From Thinopyrum elongatum (lineage: Eukaryota; Streptophyta; Magnoliopsida; Poales; Poaceae): a stretch of DNA of 64,000 nucleotides. Of this stretch, positions 24,839-37,540 are shown one piece after another (position 1 is the first letter of the stretch; every line of letters begins with the position of its first letter). The notes under the pieces are model-generated. The model did no database searches. It was given only the letters and a program-made list of their open reading frames with translations, and was not told the DNA's origin. The DNA lies in the NCBI GenBank assembly GCA_011799875.1, contig CM022301.1, positions 326,138,929 to 326,202,928 on the forward strand. The letters are read 5' to 3'. Position numbers and translations under genes: made by a program.

Positions 24839-27800
24839 CAACCAGAGCTCGAGCCCGAGCTCCTCCGTTCGAAGCCACTAGAAAGCCCAGCTGCCTCGAT
24901 CGAGAGCCTCCCTACTCACTCGATCTGGGATAAAGAGGGAGCTCCTCCTGCTCACTCCTCCCTCCGTGACGCCGTCGCCACCGGCGAACCCAGCCACCTT
25001 GACCGAGACCCGTCTTCCCCCTCAACCACCTCCTGCAGGACCCCATCGCGCCGCCCCTCTCTTTTCATTTTCCTTTCTCCTCTGGTTCTTCTCCCTCTGC
25101 CTCACCTCGAGCAATCTCTCTCCTCTTTCCTGCAGGTACCCGCCGCCAAGGCCTCATGCTCCCTCGCTGACTTGCGCCGCCCCATCCGGATTTGGATCCG
25201 CGCCGTCCTGGCCTCGTCTGCACCCTCGCGGGCCGGAGCCCCGTGCCACCGCAACTCCCAGCGTTGCTGCTATTGCCAAGTCCACTCCCGCCGGCCTCTA
25301 CTTCCTCTGCAATGAGCAGGAGCTTGCCTGCTTGTCCCGCTTGAGCACCTCGTTGGCCTGCCCGAAGCCTCGCCGCCTCCTGTCGCCCGCGCGCCAAGTT
25401 CTTGCTGCCACCGCCATCTTCTTCACGGAGCTCCGCCGTTGCCGGAGCCCACTGCAAGCCTCACGCTGCCACCGCTGCTTCCTGTCGAGCAGAGCGCGAC
25501 CCCCTGCCTCGCCAGTGTGCAACCGCCAAGCCCCGCCGGCCCATCTGCTCCACGAGGCCCAGCCGCTTGCCAGATCTTGGCCCAGGGTGAGAACCCTCAA
25601 CCCGCCGGTGCCCCTCTGCTTTTTCTCCTCCTGTTGGGCCAGCCAGATTCAGTCCGCTTCTATTTTTTTTTTCTATCAGCGAATTTCCTAATTATCCAGG
25701 ATTTACAATTTTACAAAAAAAACCCTGTTATTCATGCATATCATAACTCACAAACCATGCATCCAATTGAAACATGTCAAATATGTAAAATGCTTAGAAT
25801 TTCATCTAGTTTCATAATATCCAACTTTCATCCATGTTAAAAATGTTTAAACTTGCAATTTGCATTAATTTGCATAATGACATGTTAAAATGGTTTATTT
25901 CACAACTAAATAACCGTAGCTCCGAATTAAATAAACTTTATATGTAAATGGGGTAGAAAAATGCATAGATTAACATGGTGCACTTATTTTGCATGTTTAA
26001 CAAATCTAAAATTATGTTATACGCAGAATGGTACCAAATTTGAAATATGCTCATGAGGATTTTCCGGAATTGTTGTTTGTTGTTTCCGACCTCATTTAAA
26101 CTTGCCTAGCTAGATAGAATAATTATGCTTCACCTCTTGCCATGTTAACCAACATTTAATATTGATGAGTAACTTAAACGAGAGTGAACTAAATACTTGA
26201 ATGTGAAGTTTGGTCGATATGCAACTCGTTGCATATTGAGCTCCACTTAATTTGTAGTGTTTGTTTGTTGCACGTTGCCATGCCATGACTTATTAAACCG
26301 GACATGCATCATACTTGATTTTGCACCATGCCATGTTTATGTGATGGTTGTTTACCATGTTGTTTGCCTCTTTTCGGTTGTGCTTCTTCTCAATAGTCCG
26401 GTGACATTGCGATAATGAGGATTTGTTCGACTACGTTGGTTCGACTACTTCATGGATTCGGTCTTCTTCCTAGCGGGATTTCAGGCAAGATGACCATTAC
26501 CTTGGATATCACTACTATCTTTGCTTGCTAGTTGTCTCGATGCTATTGCTATGTCGCGCTATCTACCACTTGTTTATCAAGCCTCCCAAATTGCCATGAT
26601 AAATCTCTAACCTTTTCACCATCCCAGCAAACCGTTGTTTGGCTATGTTATGGCTTTGCTCAGCCCCTCTTATAGCGTTGCTAGTTGCAGGTGTAGTGCA
26701 GGTTGTTCCATGTTGGGACATAGATATTATGGGATATCACAATATCTCTTATTTAATTAATGCATCTATATACTTGGTAAAGGGTGGAAGGCTCGACCTT
26801 TTTCCTCGTGTTTTGTTCCACTCTTGCCACCCTAGTTTCCGTCATACCGGTGTTATGTTCCTTGATTTGCATTCCTTACATAGTCGGGGTTTATGGCCCC
26901 CCCTTGACAGTTCGCTTTGAATAAAACTCTTCCAGCAAGGCCCAACTTTGGTTTTACCATTTGCCTAATAACAACTAAAACTTGCATAGGGACCGGCTAG
27001 CACCCGAGGACTCTTAATCAACAAACCGGGCCAGTGCTCCTCATGAGTGTTGGTCCAAACCGGGTAGACCGCGGGGCCACCACGGGGAAACTCGAGGATT
27101 GGTTTTACTCGTAGGATGTCCCATCCGATCATGGCCTGAGACGAGATACGTGCGGCTCCTATCGGAGTGTTGGCACGTTGGGAGGTCTTGCTGGTTTTGT
27201 TTTACCATTGTCGAAATATCTTGTGCACCAGGATTCCGAGCTTGATCGGGTCATCCCGGGATAGAGGTTTTTCCTCAGCGGATCGTGAGAGTTTATAATG
27301 GACTAAGTTGGGACACCCCTGTAGGTTTAAATCTTTTCAAGAGCCATGCCCGCGGTTATGTGGCAGATTGGAAATTTATAATATCTGGTTGTAGAGAACT
27401 TGACACTAAACCCGAATTAAAATACGCCAAACGCGTGCGTAACCATGACTGTCTCTTTTCGAGGGAGTTCGGGAAGAGAACACGGTGGGGTTATGTTTGA
27501 CTCGTAAGTAGTTCAGGATCACTTCTTGATAATTTCTAGTTTGCGACCGTTATGCGTAGTTACTCTTCTTACTCTTGTACTCGTAAGTTAGCCACCATAC
27601 AATGCTTAGTGCTGCTGCAACCTCACCACTTATCCATTCCATACCCATTAAGTTTTGCTAGTCTTGATACCCATAGTAATGGGATTGCTGAGTCCTCGTG
27701 GCTCACAGATTACTACAACAACAGTTGCAGGTACAGGTAATGCGATGATTTGACGAGAGAGCGATGCTTGCTTGTTTGGAGTTCTTCTTCTGCTTCTTCT

Positions 27801-28110
27801 TCTTCGATCAAGGGATAGGTTACCGGTCGGGAGCCTAGGATTAGCAGGGTGGATATCATTCTTCTTTTTCGTTTGATTTCATCCGTAGTTGGATCCTGCT
27901 CTTCTATATGATGATTGCTATGTATTGATGTATTGTTGTATTCATGTTGTAGCTTGTGGCGAGTGTAAGCCTTTATCTGGTATTCTCATCTATTCAGTGC
28001 ATGGTATGTTGTAAGGATATCCACCTTGCTATGCGCTCGAAATGCGATTCTGCCCCAATCATGAATTCATCACGTGATCGGGATAGAATTGCATCTCGGG
28101 CGCTACAAGT

Positions 28111-28123
28111 TGGTATCAGAGCC
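28111..28123 (+). other. LARD primer binding site
   Basis: TGGTATCAGAGCC, three bases after the 5' LTR end, is the initiator tRNA-Met type. Confidence 0.85.
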
Positions 28124-31100
28124 TTACCGACCGCATGAGCCCCCTTGATTGATCGAACCGTTGTCGAGTCTAGAAAGAAAAACTATTTTGAGTCTAGCTA
28201 TATATCGGAGAGTAGGAATTCTTTTTACTCTTATCCCCTTCGTCGCTCTGGTGAGAAATTGTGACGTAAGTGTTTTGTTTCCCTTACTCTTCTTTTTCAC
28301 TCAATTTTTTTTAGGATCATGCGGGTATTGTTGGAATTTTTGCGATATCGATGTGATGGGAATTCTGTTCTTGGTGCCTCCTGTCATTTAGGGGTTGTGG
28401 CAGTGTCCCGGGGATTTGAGCTCCAAGGTGTTTTCGTCACAGTGCTTATCGTTTCAGTTCTGGAATACCAGAGGACGCCGACATCGAAAGTGCTTCTATA
28501 CTCTTTGTGGTGAGAGTAGTTTGACGCCACCCAGTACCGGGGAGAGTGATCAGATGTATTGCCACAGCTAGTATATCGGATGATTTTCGAAGGCCTGAGG
28601 TACATAGTTTCCGAGGTTCTTGGTTATGTGTTGAGGAGGCGGTACATTTGGAGCGTAGAATTCTGCTAGGAGTTGTGTGATGATATTTTGCTCCTTGTAC
28701 TTGTTATACCGGATTGCATAACCGAGAATTTTGGGAGTTCATAGGTGGGAATTCAAGTAGTTACTCCAGATACCTTTCCGACAATTGCATGATATGAGAC
28801 TGGGGTTCGACGTCTAGTGGTCCGCCTGTTGACGGTCGGTTTTACAGTGGTCTCGTTGTGCCTTAATGAGCCCTGTGTAGCTTTGCTATGGCTCGGGGAT
28901 GCTTCGTATGTCATGTGCACTGCCTTGTACATGATGGTGTTGTACGATCGAGCCTGTGTGGGCCCCACCACGAAAATTTCGGATGAAATCTCTATCATAT
29001 GTTTGTTTCTGGCTTATTTCCCAAGCCAATCCTTTGTTTTGTTTTGAATTGTGGTATTCGAGTTGCTTCAATGTCAAGTGTTGATTCCATACCTTCCCTA
29101 AGTGGTGTTCTCATACTTCTATGTGAATACTAATCCTTCTTGATCATCGAGATTGTCTTGTCAATTCTTTTCCAACCGGTGTACTTCTCTTCAAATTAAT
29201 CCGATCCCTTCAACATTTGCAAGATCAATTCTCAATTTTCTCAATGGTGTCTGTTTCATCTGTCCCAAGTTGCATTTGTTTTCCCACCATCCCACCCTTT
29301 TCTTCAAGGAACCAGAATTCTTAATCAAGTATCCGTTTTATTCATGTGAAGTCTCTTCATTCTTTTCCTTCAATGTTCTAATCCGGTGATTCTCATGAAG
29401 TTGCTAAGGAAGCTTCAAGTTTATCATTCTTCATTCTCTTTTCTTCTCCGGTGGGCTAAATTCAAGCTTCCAGTGTTGATCATATCCCTTTTCATTTGTT
29501 AAATGCTTTCTCATGCCGGTGCACCTTTTAATCATACACCTCTCGCTATTCATTTGTTTCAGAGTGCTGAAGATAGCTCAGAAGATTCGTGTTTCCAATT
29601 TAAATCCTTTGAAGCTATTTCTGGGTTGTTACCTCATTCAAGCCATTCAAATCCTACCGGTGCGATCTCTCTTTCTAAGCAATCATTTCCAACGGTGTTT
29701 CTTTTGAATGGGCCCATAACCCACAGGTCTTTTCCCAGGATCTTACCTGACTCTTCTAATTTTTTCTAGAGTTATTCTCAAATTCTTTTCAAAGTTTGAT
29801 GTAAGAATGAATTTTCATCAGTCAGATGCCTCCTCCAATATCACTTTCAAATTACTTTCATTCTTGGCTCAACCTTTCTATTCTTCATTGTTCCGGAGTA
29901 TCTAAACAATCTATGGTGGTTTTCCTCGTCATCATTTTGAACATTGAAGACCGAAGAAGAATTTCTCCTAAATCTTGGTCCGTTCTCTTAAATATTCATG
30001 GTTCTAGCTTCAAGCCATCCTCATAATTGTTTTCGATTGTGAGAATTCTTTCATACCCATCCGAAGCATTTCATGAGTTCTTTTCATTCTCGATTCTCTG
30101 GAGGCCATCATTTCAGAAGAGTTATTCGTTCTCAGCTTTCGTTCTCCAATTATTCTAAATTGATGTCTCTTCATTCATTCTCCAGTTCTTTTGGTGCGTC
30201 GTTCAAGTATTCTCTAGCCAACTCGTGATCTCTTCGCTCTCTAGTATTTTCAATTCCCTCAAGTATCTTCATTCGCTTTCTAATTCTTCCCAGTGATTCC
30301 TTCTCTTTTCTTCATTCATTGTTTCCAATGTCCTACTGGTGGTTCGTTCAAGACTTTCTCAAGTTGCGCTTTATCAATCCTTTTTCAATGAGAATAAGTA
30401 GTATGCCAAATCCGTTGCTTGTCATCAATTTAAATTGACGAGGGATACGCATAACATAATTATTGTTCTTGTTTCATCCAAGTATTAATCCCTTCCTTCA
30501 GAGTTTGTTCATGATGAATAAATTCTACATCCCAAGTATTTCATTTTTCCGGAGATGCAACTTTTCTCGGTGATCTCGTCATGAAGCTTCATCATGTGAG
30601 TTCTCAAAGGCATTCGAAGGAAGTCGTTGCAAGGCTTCATCTTGTTCTTTTCAACTTTCCTTCCGTTTGATCATTCTTTTATTACCGGAGTTCTCACGAA
30701 GGTTCAACATGGTGGTTCATCAAAGATTTCTTTCATTCTCGAAGTGTTCGTCAAGATTCTTGTTGGAGGAGCTCAAGTATTCTTCTTCTTGGATTTCGAA
30801 GTGCAATTCATTCTCCATTATCTTTTCAAGTGGAGTTTTGCATCTCTTCATTCCTCTCAACTAATCAATCATTTGTTAGTGGCAGGATTTCACCTCAAGT
30901 TTTGAGATGTTTACATAAGCCCACGGGAAGCATATATTTTGCCTTGTTGAGTTTTTAACAACTCCGTTCAAGCCTTCCTCCTAAGGATGCTTTCCAAATT
31001 CAGTTGTGGTAGAAGTTGTCATTTTCTTCTCTGTTCTTTTATTTCCAATGATCTAGCTTCTATTCTTTTGTTCCGAAGGTATTGTGATGTTGCTCTCTTC

Positions 31101-31419
31101 GACTCATCATCTCGTTTTATCAAGATCGTGTTCTTTTTGTGATTATCCATTTAACAGGAGTGTTGTGTCCTCTGTTCAAGTTCTTTTCATCTTATCAAGT
31201 CTTGCCTTTCTTTTCTACCAGAGTGCTGTCGAATTCTTCTTTCCTTGCTTCTCTTCAACCGGAGTGGTTTCAAATTCTTTCTCGTTCTTATGCCATCAGT
31301 TATCTTTTTGCACACTCCAAGGTTCGTTGGTTTCACTCGTTTGTCAAAGAAGCAACTTTAATTTACCTCTTCCTCTTCCCTCTTCTCATTCCTAAATCTC
31401 GGGGCAAGATCTCTTGTAA

Positions 31420-31431
31420 GTGGAGGAGAGT
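31420..31431 (+). other. LARD polypurine tract
   Basis: A purine-rich run, AGTGGAGGAGAG plus T, lies directly before the 3' LTR start at 31432. Confidence 0.7.
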
Positions 31432-31815
31432 TGTAACGACCCGAGACCGACGCTCCAGACGCCTTCCATGTTTTTCATTGTTGCCGCGTGTTTCATTTGT
31501 TTATTGCATTCATCATCGCATCATTCGCATTGCATCGGCACTCCGTGCCGTCATTGTTTTCAAAACTTGCATTTGTTCGTCGTTGTCGTTTCTCCCTCTG
31601 CCTTCATCACCTTCTCTCGGACTGCTTTGTCTTCGTTGGCCGTTCTTAGACCCCTCACCACCTCACCCGAAAACTTCCCCCAGACCCGAACCGGGCTGTC
31701 GTGACCAGTGGGTCCGGATCAATCCCAAAATACCCTAAACATTTTCGGTTCTTTGTTTAGACCACCCAGAGCCATCCGATCTAAATTTGAGAGCCCCTAA
31801 TCCTCCTCCTTTCTC

Positions 31816-31823
31816 TATATATA
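31816..31823 (+). promoter_or_regulatory. TATA box of LARD 3' LTR
   Basis: TATATATA is in the same context as at 12477-12484. Confidence 0.5.
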
Positions 31824-33058
31824 GACCACCTAGTCCAATCATCAGACCAAACCCTAAATTTGAGGAGAGCTGTCCCATCCTCCAAATCCCTCCACCGCCG
31901 CTAGTATCTCCCACCTCAGGATCCTCCCATTCCTCCACCCACCAACCTGAGCTCGAGCCCGAGCTCCTCCGTTCGAAGCCACCAGAGAGCCCCGCTGCCT
32001 CGATCGAGAGCCTCCCTGCTCACTCGATCTAGGATCGAGAGGGAGCTCCTCCCGCTCGCTCCTCCCTCCGTGACGCCGTCGCCGCCGGTGAACCCAGCCA
32101 CCTCGACCGAGACCCGTCTTCCCCGTCGACCACCTCCTGCAGGACCCCCTCGCGCCGCCCCTCTCTTTTTCTCCTCTGGTTATTCTCCCTCTGCCTCACC
32201 TTGAGCGATCTCTCTCCTCTTTCCCACAGGTACCCGCCGCCAAGGCCTCGTGCTCCCTTGCTGACTTGTGCCGCCCCATCCGGATTTGGATCGGTGCAGT
32301 CCTGGCCTCGTGTGCACCCTCGCGGGCCGGAGCCCCGTGCCACCGCAACTCCCGGCATCGCTGTCGTTGCCAAGTCCGCTCCCGCCAGCCTCTACTTCCT
32401 CTGCAATGAGCAGGAGCTCGCCTGCTCATCCCACTCGAGCACCCCGTTGCCTTGCCCGAAGCCTCGCCACCTCCTGTCGCTCGTGCGCCAAGTTCTTGCT
32501 GCCGCCGCCATCTTCTTCACGGAGCTCCGTCGTCGCCGGAGCCCGCTGCAAGTCTCACGCTGCCGCCGCTGCTTCCTATCGAGCAGAGCGTGATCCCCTG
32601 CCTCGCCTGTGTGCAACTGCCAAGCCCCGCCGGCCCATCTGCTCCACAAGGCCCAGTCGCTTGCCAGATCTTGGCCCAGGGTGAGAACCCTCACCCCACC
32701 GGCACCCCTCTGCTTTTTCTCCTCCTGTTGGGCCAGCCAGATTCGGCCCGCTTTTTTTCTATCAGCGAATTTCCTAATTATCCAGGATTTACAGTTTTAC
32801 AGAAAACCCCCTGTTGTTCATGCATATCATAACTCACAGACCATGCATCCAATTGAAACATGTCATATATGTAAAATGCTTAGAATTTCATCTAGTTTCA
32901 TAATATCCAACTTTCATCCATGTTAAAAATGTTTAAACTTGCTATTTGCATTAATTTGCATAATGACTTGTTAAAATGGTTTATTTCATAACTAAATAAC
33001 TGTAGCTCCGAATTAAATTAACTTTATATGTAAATGGGGTAAAAAATGCATAGATTAA

Positions 33059-34705
33059 TGATGTCTACTACGCAACCTTCTTCTTGTAGACTTGTGTTGG
33101 GCCTCCAAGCGCAGGGTTTTGTAGGACAATAGCAATTTTCCCTCAAGTGGATGACCTAAGGTTTATCAATCCGTGGGAGGTGTAGGATGAAGATGGTCTC
33201 TCTCAAACAACCCTGCAACCAAATAACAAAGAGTCTCTTGTGTCCCCAACACACTCAATACAATGATAAATTGTATAGGTGCACTAGTTCGGTGAAGAGA
33301 TGGTGATACAAGTGTAATATGGATAGTAGATATAAGTTTTTGTAATCCGAAAATATAAAAACAGCAAGGTAACTAGTAACAAAAGTGAGAAAAACTGTAT
33401 TGCAATGCTTGAAAACAAGGCCTAGGGTTCATACTTTCACTAGTGCAAAGTCTCTCCACAATGATAACATAATTAAATCATATGGAAATCCCTCAACGTG
33501 CGACAAAGAGTCACTCCAAAGTTCCTATCGCGGAGAACATAAGATGAAATTGCTTGTAGGGTACGAAACCACCTCAAAGTTATTCTTTCCGATCAATCCA
33601 TTGAGTTATTCCTATAAGTGTCACAAACAGCCCTAGAGTTCATAGTAAAATAACACCATATGATACACATCAATCAACCCTAATGTCACCTAGATACTCC
33701 AATGTCACCACAAGTATCCGTGGGTCAATTATACGATATGCATCAAACAACTTCAGATTCATAATATTCAATCCAACATAAAGAACCTCAAAGAGTGCCC
33801 CAAGATTCCTACCGGAGAAACAAGGATGAAAACGTGCATCAACCCCTATGCATAGATTACCCCAATGTCACCTCGGGAATCCGCGAGTTGAGTGCCAAAA
33901 CATACATCATGTGAATCAATAGAACACCCCATTGTCACCACGGGTATCCCACGCAAGACATACATCAAGTGTTCTCAAATCTATAAAAGTATTCAATCTG
34001 ATAATAGTGAAACCTCAAGGGTAAAACTCAATTCATCACAAGAAGATAGAGAAGGAGAAACACCATATGATCCAACTATAGTAACAAAGCTCGCGGTACA
34101 TCAAAATCGTGCCAAATCAAGAACACGAAAGAGAGAGATTGAACACATAGCTACTGGTACATACCCTCAGCCCCGAGGGTGAACTACTCCCTCCTCATCA
34201 TAGTGGCCGCCGGGATAATGAAGATGGCCTCCGACAATGATTTTTCCCTCCGACAGGGTGCCGGAACGGGGTCCCGATTGGTTTTTCGTGGCTACAGAGG
34301 CTTGCGGCGGCGAAACTTCTCATCTAGGGTTCTTTTTGGAGGTTTCTATATTTAAAAGAGTTTTTGGCATTGGAAACAAGTCAGGGGGGGTGCCCGAGGG
34401 GCCCACAAGCTCGGGAGGCGCGCCTTAGGGGGGTGGGCGCCCCCCCAAGGCTTGTGGCCTCCTCGGTCACTTCCTGGCCCAGCTCCGGTGCTTCGGGGGT
34501 CTCTTTTGGTCCATAAAAAATCACCATACATTTTCAGCCCATTCCGAGAACTTTTATTTCTGCACAAAAAACGACACCACGGTAGTTCTGCTGAAAACAG
34601 CGTCAGTCCGGGTTAGTTCTATTAAAATAGTACCAAAACCATATAAAATTGTTGCAAACATGGCATGAATACTTCATAAATTATAGATACGTTGGAGACG
34701 TATCA
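33059..34705 (-). mobile_element. Solo LTR, minus orientation, with target duplication ATTAA
   Basis: A 1,647-bp unit starts TGATGTCTACTACGCAACC and ends ACGTTGGAGACGTATCA on the plus strand, with TG and CA ends. ATTAA occurs on both sides (33054-33058 and 34706-34710). It has no primer site, internal region or second LTR, so it is the product of LTR-LTR recombination. Read on the minus strand it begins TGATACGTCTCCAACGTATC, the same terminal motif as the LTRs at 48646 and 51210, which gives the orientation. The family name is left open. Confidence 0.85.
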
Positions 34706-36848
34706 ATTAACATGGTGCACTTATTTTGCATGTTTAACAACTCTAAAATTGTGTTATAGGTAGAACAATACCAAATTCGAAATATGCTCATGAGGATTTT
34801 CCGGAATTGTTGTTTGTTGTTTCCGGCCTCATTTAAACTTGCCTAGCTAGATAGATAAATTATGCTTCACCTCTTGCCATGTTAACCAACATTTAATATT
34901 GATGAGTAGCTTAAACGAGAGTGAACTAAATACTTGAATGTGAAGTTTGGTCGATTTGCAACTCGTTGCATATTGAGCTCCACTTAATTTGTAGTGCTTA
35001 TTTGTTGCACGTTGCCATGCCATGACTTATTAAATCGGACATGCATCATAATTGATTGTGCATCATGCCATGTTTATGTGATGGTTGTTTACCATGTTGA
35101 TTGCTTCTTTCCGGTTGTGCTTCTTCTCAATAGTCCGGTAACGTTGCGATTGTGAGGATTCGTTCGACTACGTTGGTTCGTCTACTTCATGGATTCGGTC
35201 TTCTTCCTAGCAGGATTTCAGGCAAGATGACCATTACCTTGGATATCACTACTATCTTTGCTTGCTAGTTGTCTCGATGCTATCGCTATGTCGCGCTACC
35301 TACCACTTGTTTATCAAGCCTCCCAAATTGCCATGATAAACCTCTAACCTTTTCACCATCCCAGCAAACCGTTGTTTGGCTATGTTACGGCTTTGCTCAG
35401 CCCCTCTTATAGCGTTGCTAGTTGCAGGTGCAGTGCAGATTGTTCCATGTTGGGACATGGATATCATGGGATATCACAATATCTCTTATTTAATTAATGC
35501 ATCTATATACTTGGTAAAGGGTGGAAGGCTCGGCCTTTTTCCTCGTGTTTTGTTCCACTCTTGCCGCCCTAGTTTCCGTTATACCGGTGTTATGTTCCTT
35601 GATTTGCGTTCCTTACACAGTCGGGGTTTATGGGCCCCCCTTGACAGTTTGCTTTGAATAAAACTCTTCCAGCAAGGCCCAACTTTGGTTTTATCATTTG
35701 CCTAATAACAACTAAAACTTGCATAGGGACCGGCTAGCACCCAAGGACTCTTAATCAACAACTTGGGCCAGTGCTCCTCATGAGTGTTGGTCCAAACCGG
35801 GTAGACTACGGGGCCACCATGGTGAAACTCGAGGATTGGTTTTACTCGTATGATGTCCCATCCGATCGTGGCCTGAGACGAGATACGCGCGGCTCCTATC
35901 GGGGTGTCGGCACATCGGGAGGTATTGCTGGTTTTGTTTTACCATTGTCGAAATGTCTTGTGCACCGGGATTCCGAGCTTGATCGGGTCATCCCGGGATA
36001 GAGGTTTTTTCTCAGCGGATCGTGAGAGTTTATAATGGACTAAGTTGGGACATCCTGCAGGTTTAAATCTTTTCGAGAGCCATGCCCGCGGTTTTGTGGG
36101 AGATTGAAAATTTATAATATCCGGTTGTAGAGAACTTGACACTAAACCCGAATTAAAATACGCCAACCGCGTGCGTAACCGTGACCGTCTCTTTTCGAGG
36201 GAGTTCGGGAAGAGAACACGGTGGGGTTATGTTTGACTCGTTAGTAGTTCAGGATCACTTCTTGATCATTTCTAGTTTGCGACCGTTATGCATAGTTACT
36301 CTTCTTACTCTTGTACTCGTAAGTTAGCCACCATACAATGCTTAGTGCTGCTGCAACCTCACCACTTATCCATTCCATACCCATTAAGTTTTGCTAGTCT
36401 TGATACCCATGGTAATGGGATTGCTGAGTCCTCGTGGCTCACAGATTACTACAACAACAGTTGCAGGTACAGGTAATGCGATGATTTGACGAGAGAGCGA
36501 TGCTTGCTTGTTTGGAGTTCTTCTTCTGCTTCTTCTTCTTCGATCAAGGGATAGATTCCCGGTCGGGAGCTTGGGATTAGCAGGGTGGATATCATTCTTC
36601 TTTTTCGTTTGATTTCATCCGTAGTCGGATCCTGCTCTTCTATATGATGATTGCTATGTATTGATGTATTGTTGTATTCATGTTGTAGCTTGTGGCGAGT
36701 GTAAGCCTTTATCTGGTATTCTCATCTATTCAGTGCATGGTATGTTGTAATGATATCCACCTTGCTATGCGCTCGAAATGCGATTCTGCCCCAATCATGA
36801 ATTCATCACGTGATCGGGATAGAATTGCATCTTGGGCGCTACACCGCA

Positions 36849-37540
36849 GCTGTGTGGAGTTGTGGTGGAATGATGGTGATTATTCCCGGCGGCTAGGGTT
36901 GAAGATATTTATATAGGAGACCTCCTCGGGTCTCCTCCATAGATATGACTCCTCCTGCTTCATCCAACGGCTCTATGGGAGCCAAATTCTCTCCCAAAAC
37001 ATCACTTGGTCGTCATGGATCATGTAGGAACAATATGAGACAAAATCGGCAGAGTTATGACAGATTTATTGGGCGCTTGTACCAATGGTCGTCGAACGCT
37101 TTGGACCGTAAGCACTTTCGTATTTTGGTCGCCATTTCTTCGTATGAACTCCGATTTTGATGTTCTTGGCCTCGTTGGATTCCTCTCACAAAACTCAATC
37201 CACCTATGACATTGGATCTTCAATTTGTATACTTTGATAAATGTCAAAACATCAAACACTCCATAGGGCCTAAATTTGGTGCCCGGAACTTCTCCGGTTT
37301 ATCCCCCAACTTGGTGCTTTTGATGTGTCAAGTCCATGAACATGCCAATACACCTACAAACACTACAAAACAAATGAAAACTAATAAAAACCAAATAAAA
37401 ATAAAGTTGTGCAACAAACTTGGTAAAATGAGTAAAGACCGAAAACTATGCATTGTTGACATGAATAAGTGCTAGATGGTTATGATATGAGGGATTTTGG
37501 CACTAAAATATACTCCAAAAAGTATGCATAAAATCCACTC
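36849..37540 (-). repeat. Older retroelement remnant, right part (continues 11892-12096)
   Basis: The sequence is contiguous with 11892-12096 once the LARD is removed. On the minus strand it has a purine-rich GTTGGGGGAT-type tract (about 37303-37315), as found before a 3' LTR, and further along a TATA-like site (about 36905-36917) followed by leader-like sequence. I infer a 3' end plus LTR of an older element, now fragmentary. No coding motif is seen. Confidence 0.35.

Larger units (their letters stand above)
12097..28107 (+). repeat. LARD 5' LTR (12097-12608 plus 24844-28107), split by the chromovirus
   Basis: The two pieces (512 and 3,264 bp) rejoin at the CAACC duplication and align along their length with the 3' LTR at 31432-36843. 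The end GGGCGCTACA (28107) is followed by the primer site. Confidence 0.88.
28108..31431 (+). other. LARD internal domain, non-coding
   Basis: The 3,324-bp internal domain has no frame with any gag or pol motif. From about 29,150 onward it is strongly pyrimidine-rich on the plus strand. It repeatedly shows a CCGGTG or CCGGAG core (for example 29175, 29383, 29448, 29515, 29652, 29891, 30547, 30684 and 31258) within T/C-rich surroundings. In known LARDs this domain is conserved as RNA structure, not protein. Confidence 0.7.
12097..36843 (+). mobile_element. LARD-type LTR retrotransposon, complete, with two nested insertions
   Basis: Both LTRs start TGTAACGACCCGAGACCGAC and end GGGCGCTACA, and a perfect 5-bp duplication (CCGCA) flanks the whole. 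Without the nested elements it is about 10.86 kb, made of LTRs of about 3.78 and 3.76 kb and a 3,324-bp internal domain with no coding capacity. That architecture, long LTRs plus a non-coding internal domain of about 3.5 kb, is what is known as a LARD; Sukkula is the Triticeae example I would compare first. It must have been mobilised by proteins of another element. It was inserted before the chromovirus and the solo LTR that interrupt it. Confidence 0.85.
31432..36843 (+). repeat. LARD 3' LTR (31432-33058 plus 34711-36843), split by a solo LTR
   Basis: It starts TGTAACGACC and ends GGGCGCTACA. The pieces total about 3.76 kb and match the 5' LTR. The interrupting element and its ATTAA duplication are absent at the matching point of the 5' LTR (near 25970). 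Confidence 0.88.

Noticed and set aside
24966..25840. Frames of 130-241 codons in the LARD 5' LTR
   Set aside because: LTR sequence, repeated at 32029-32926 with different breaks, and without motifs.
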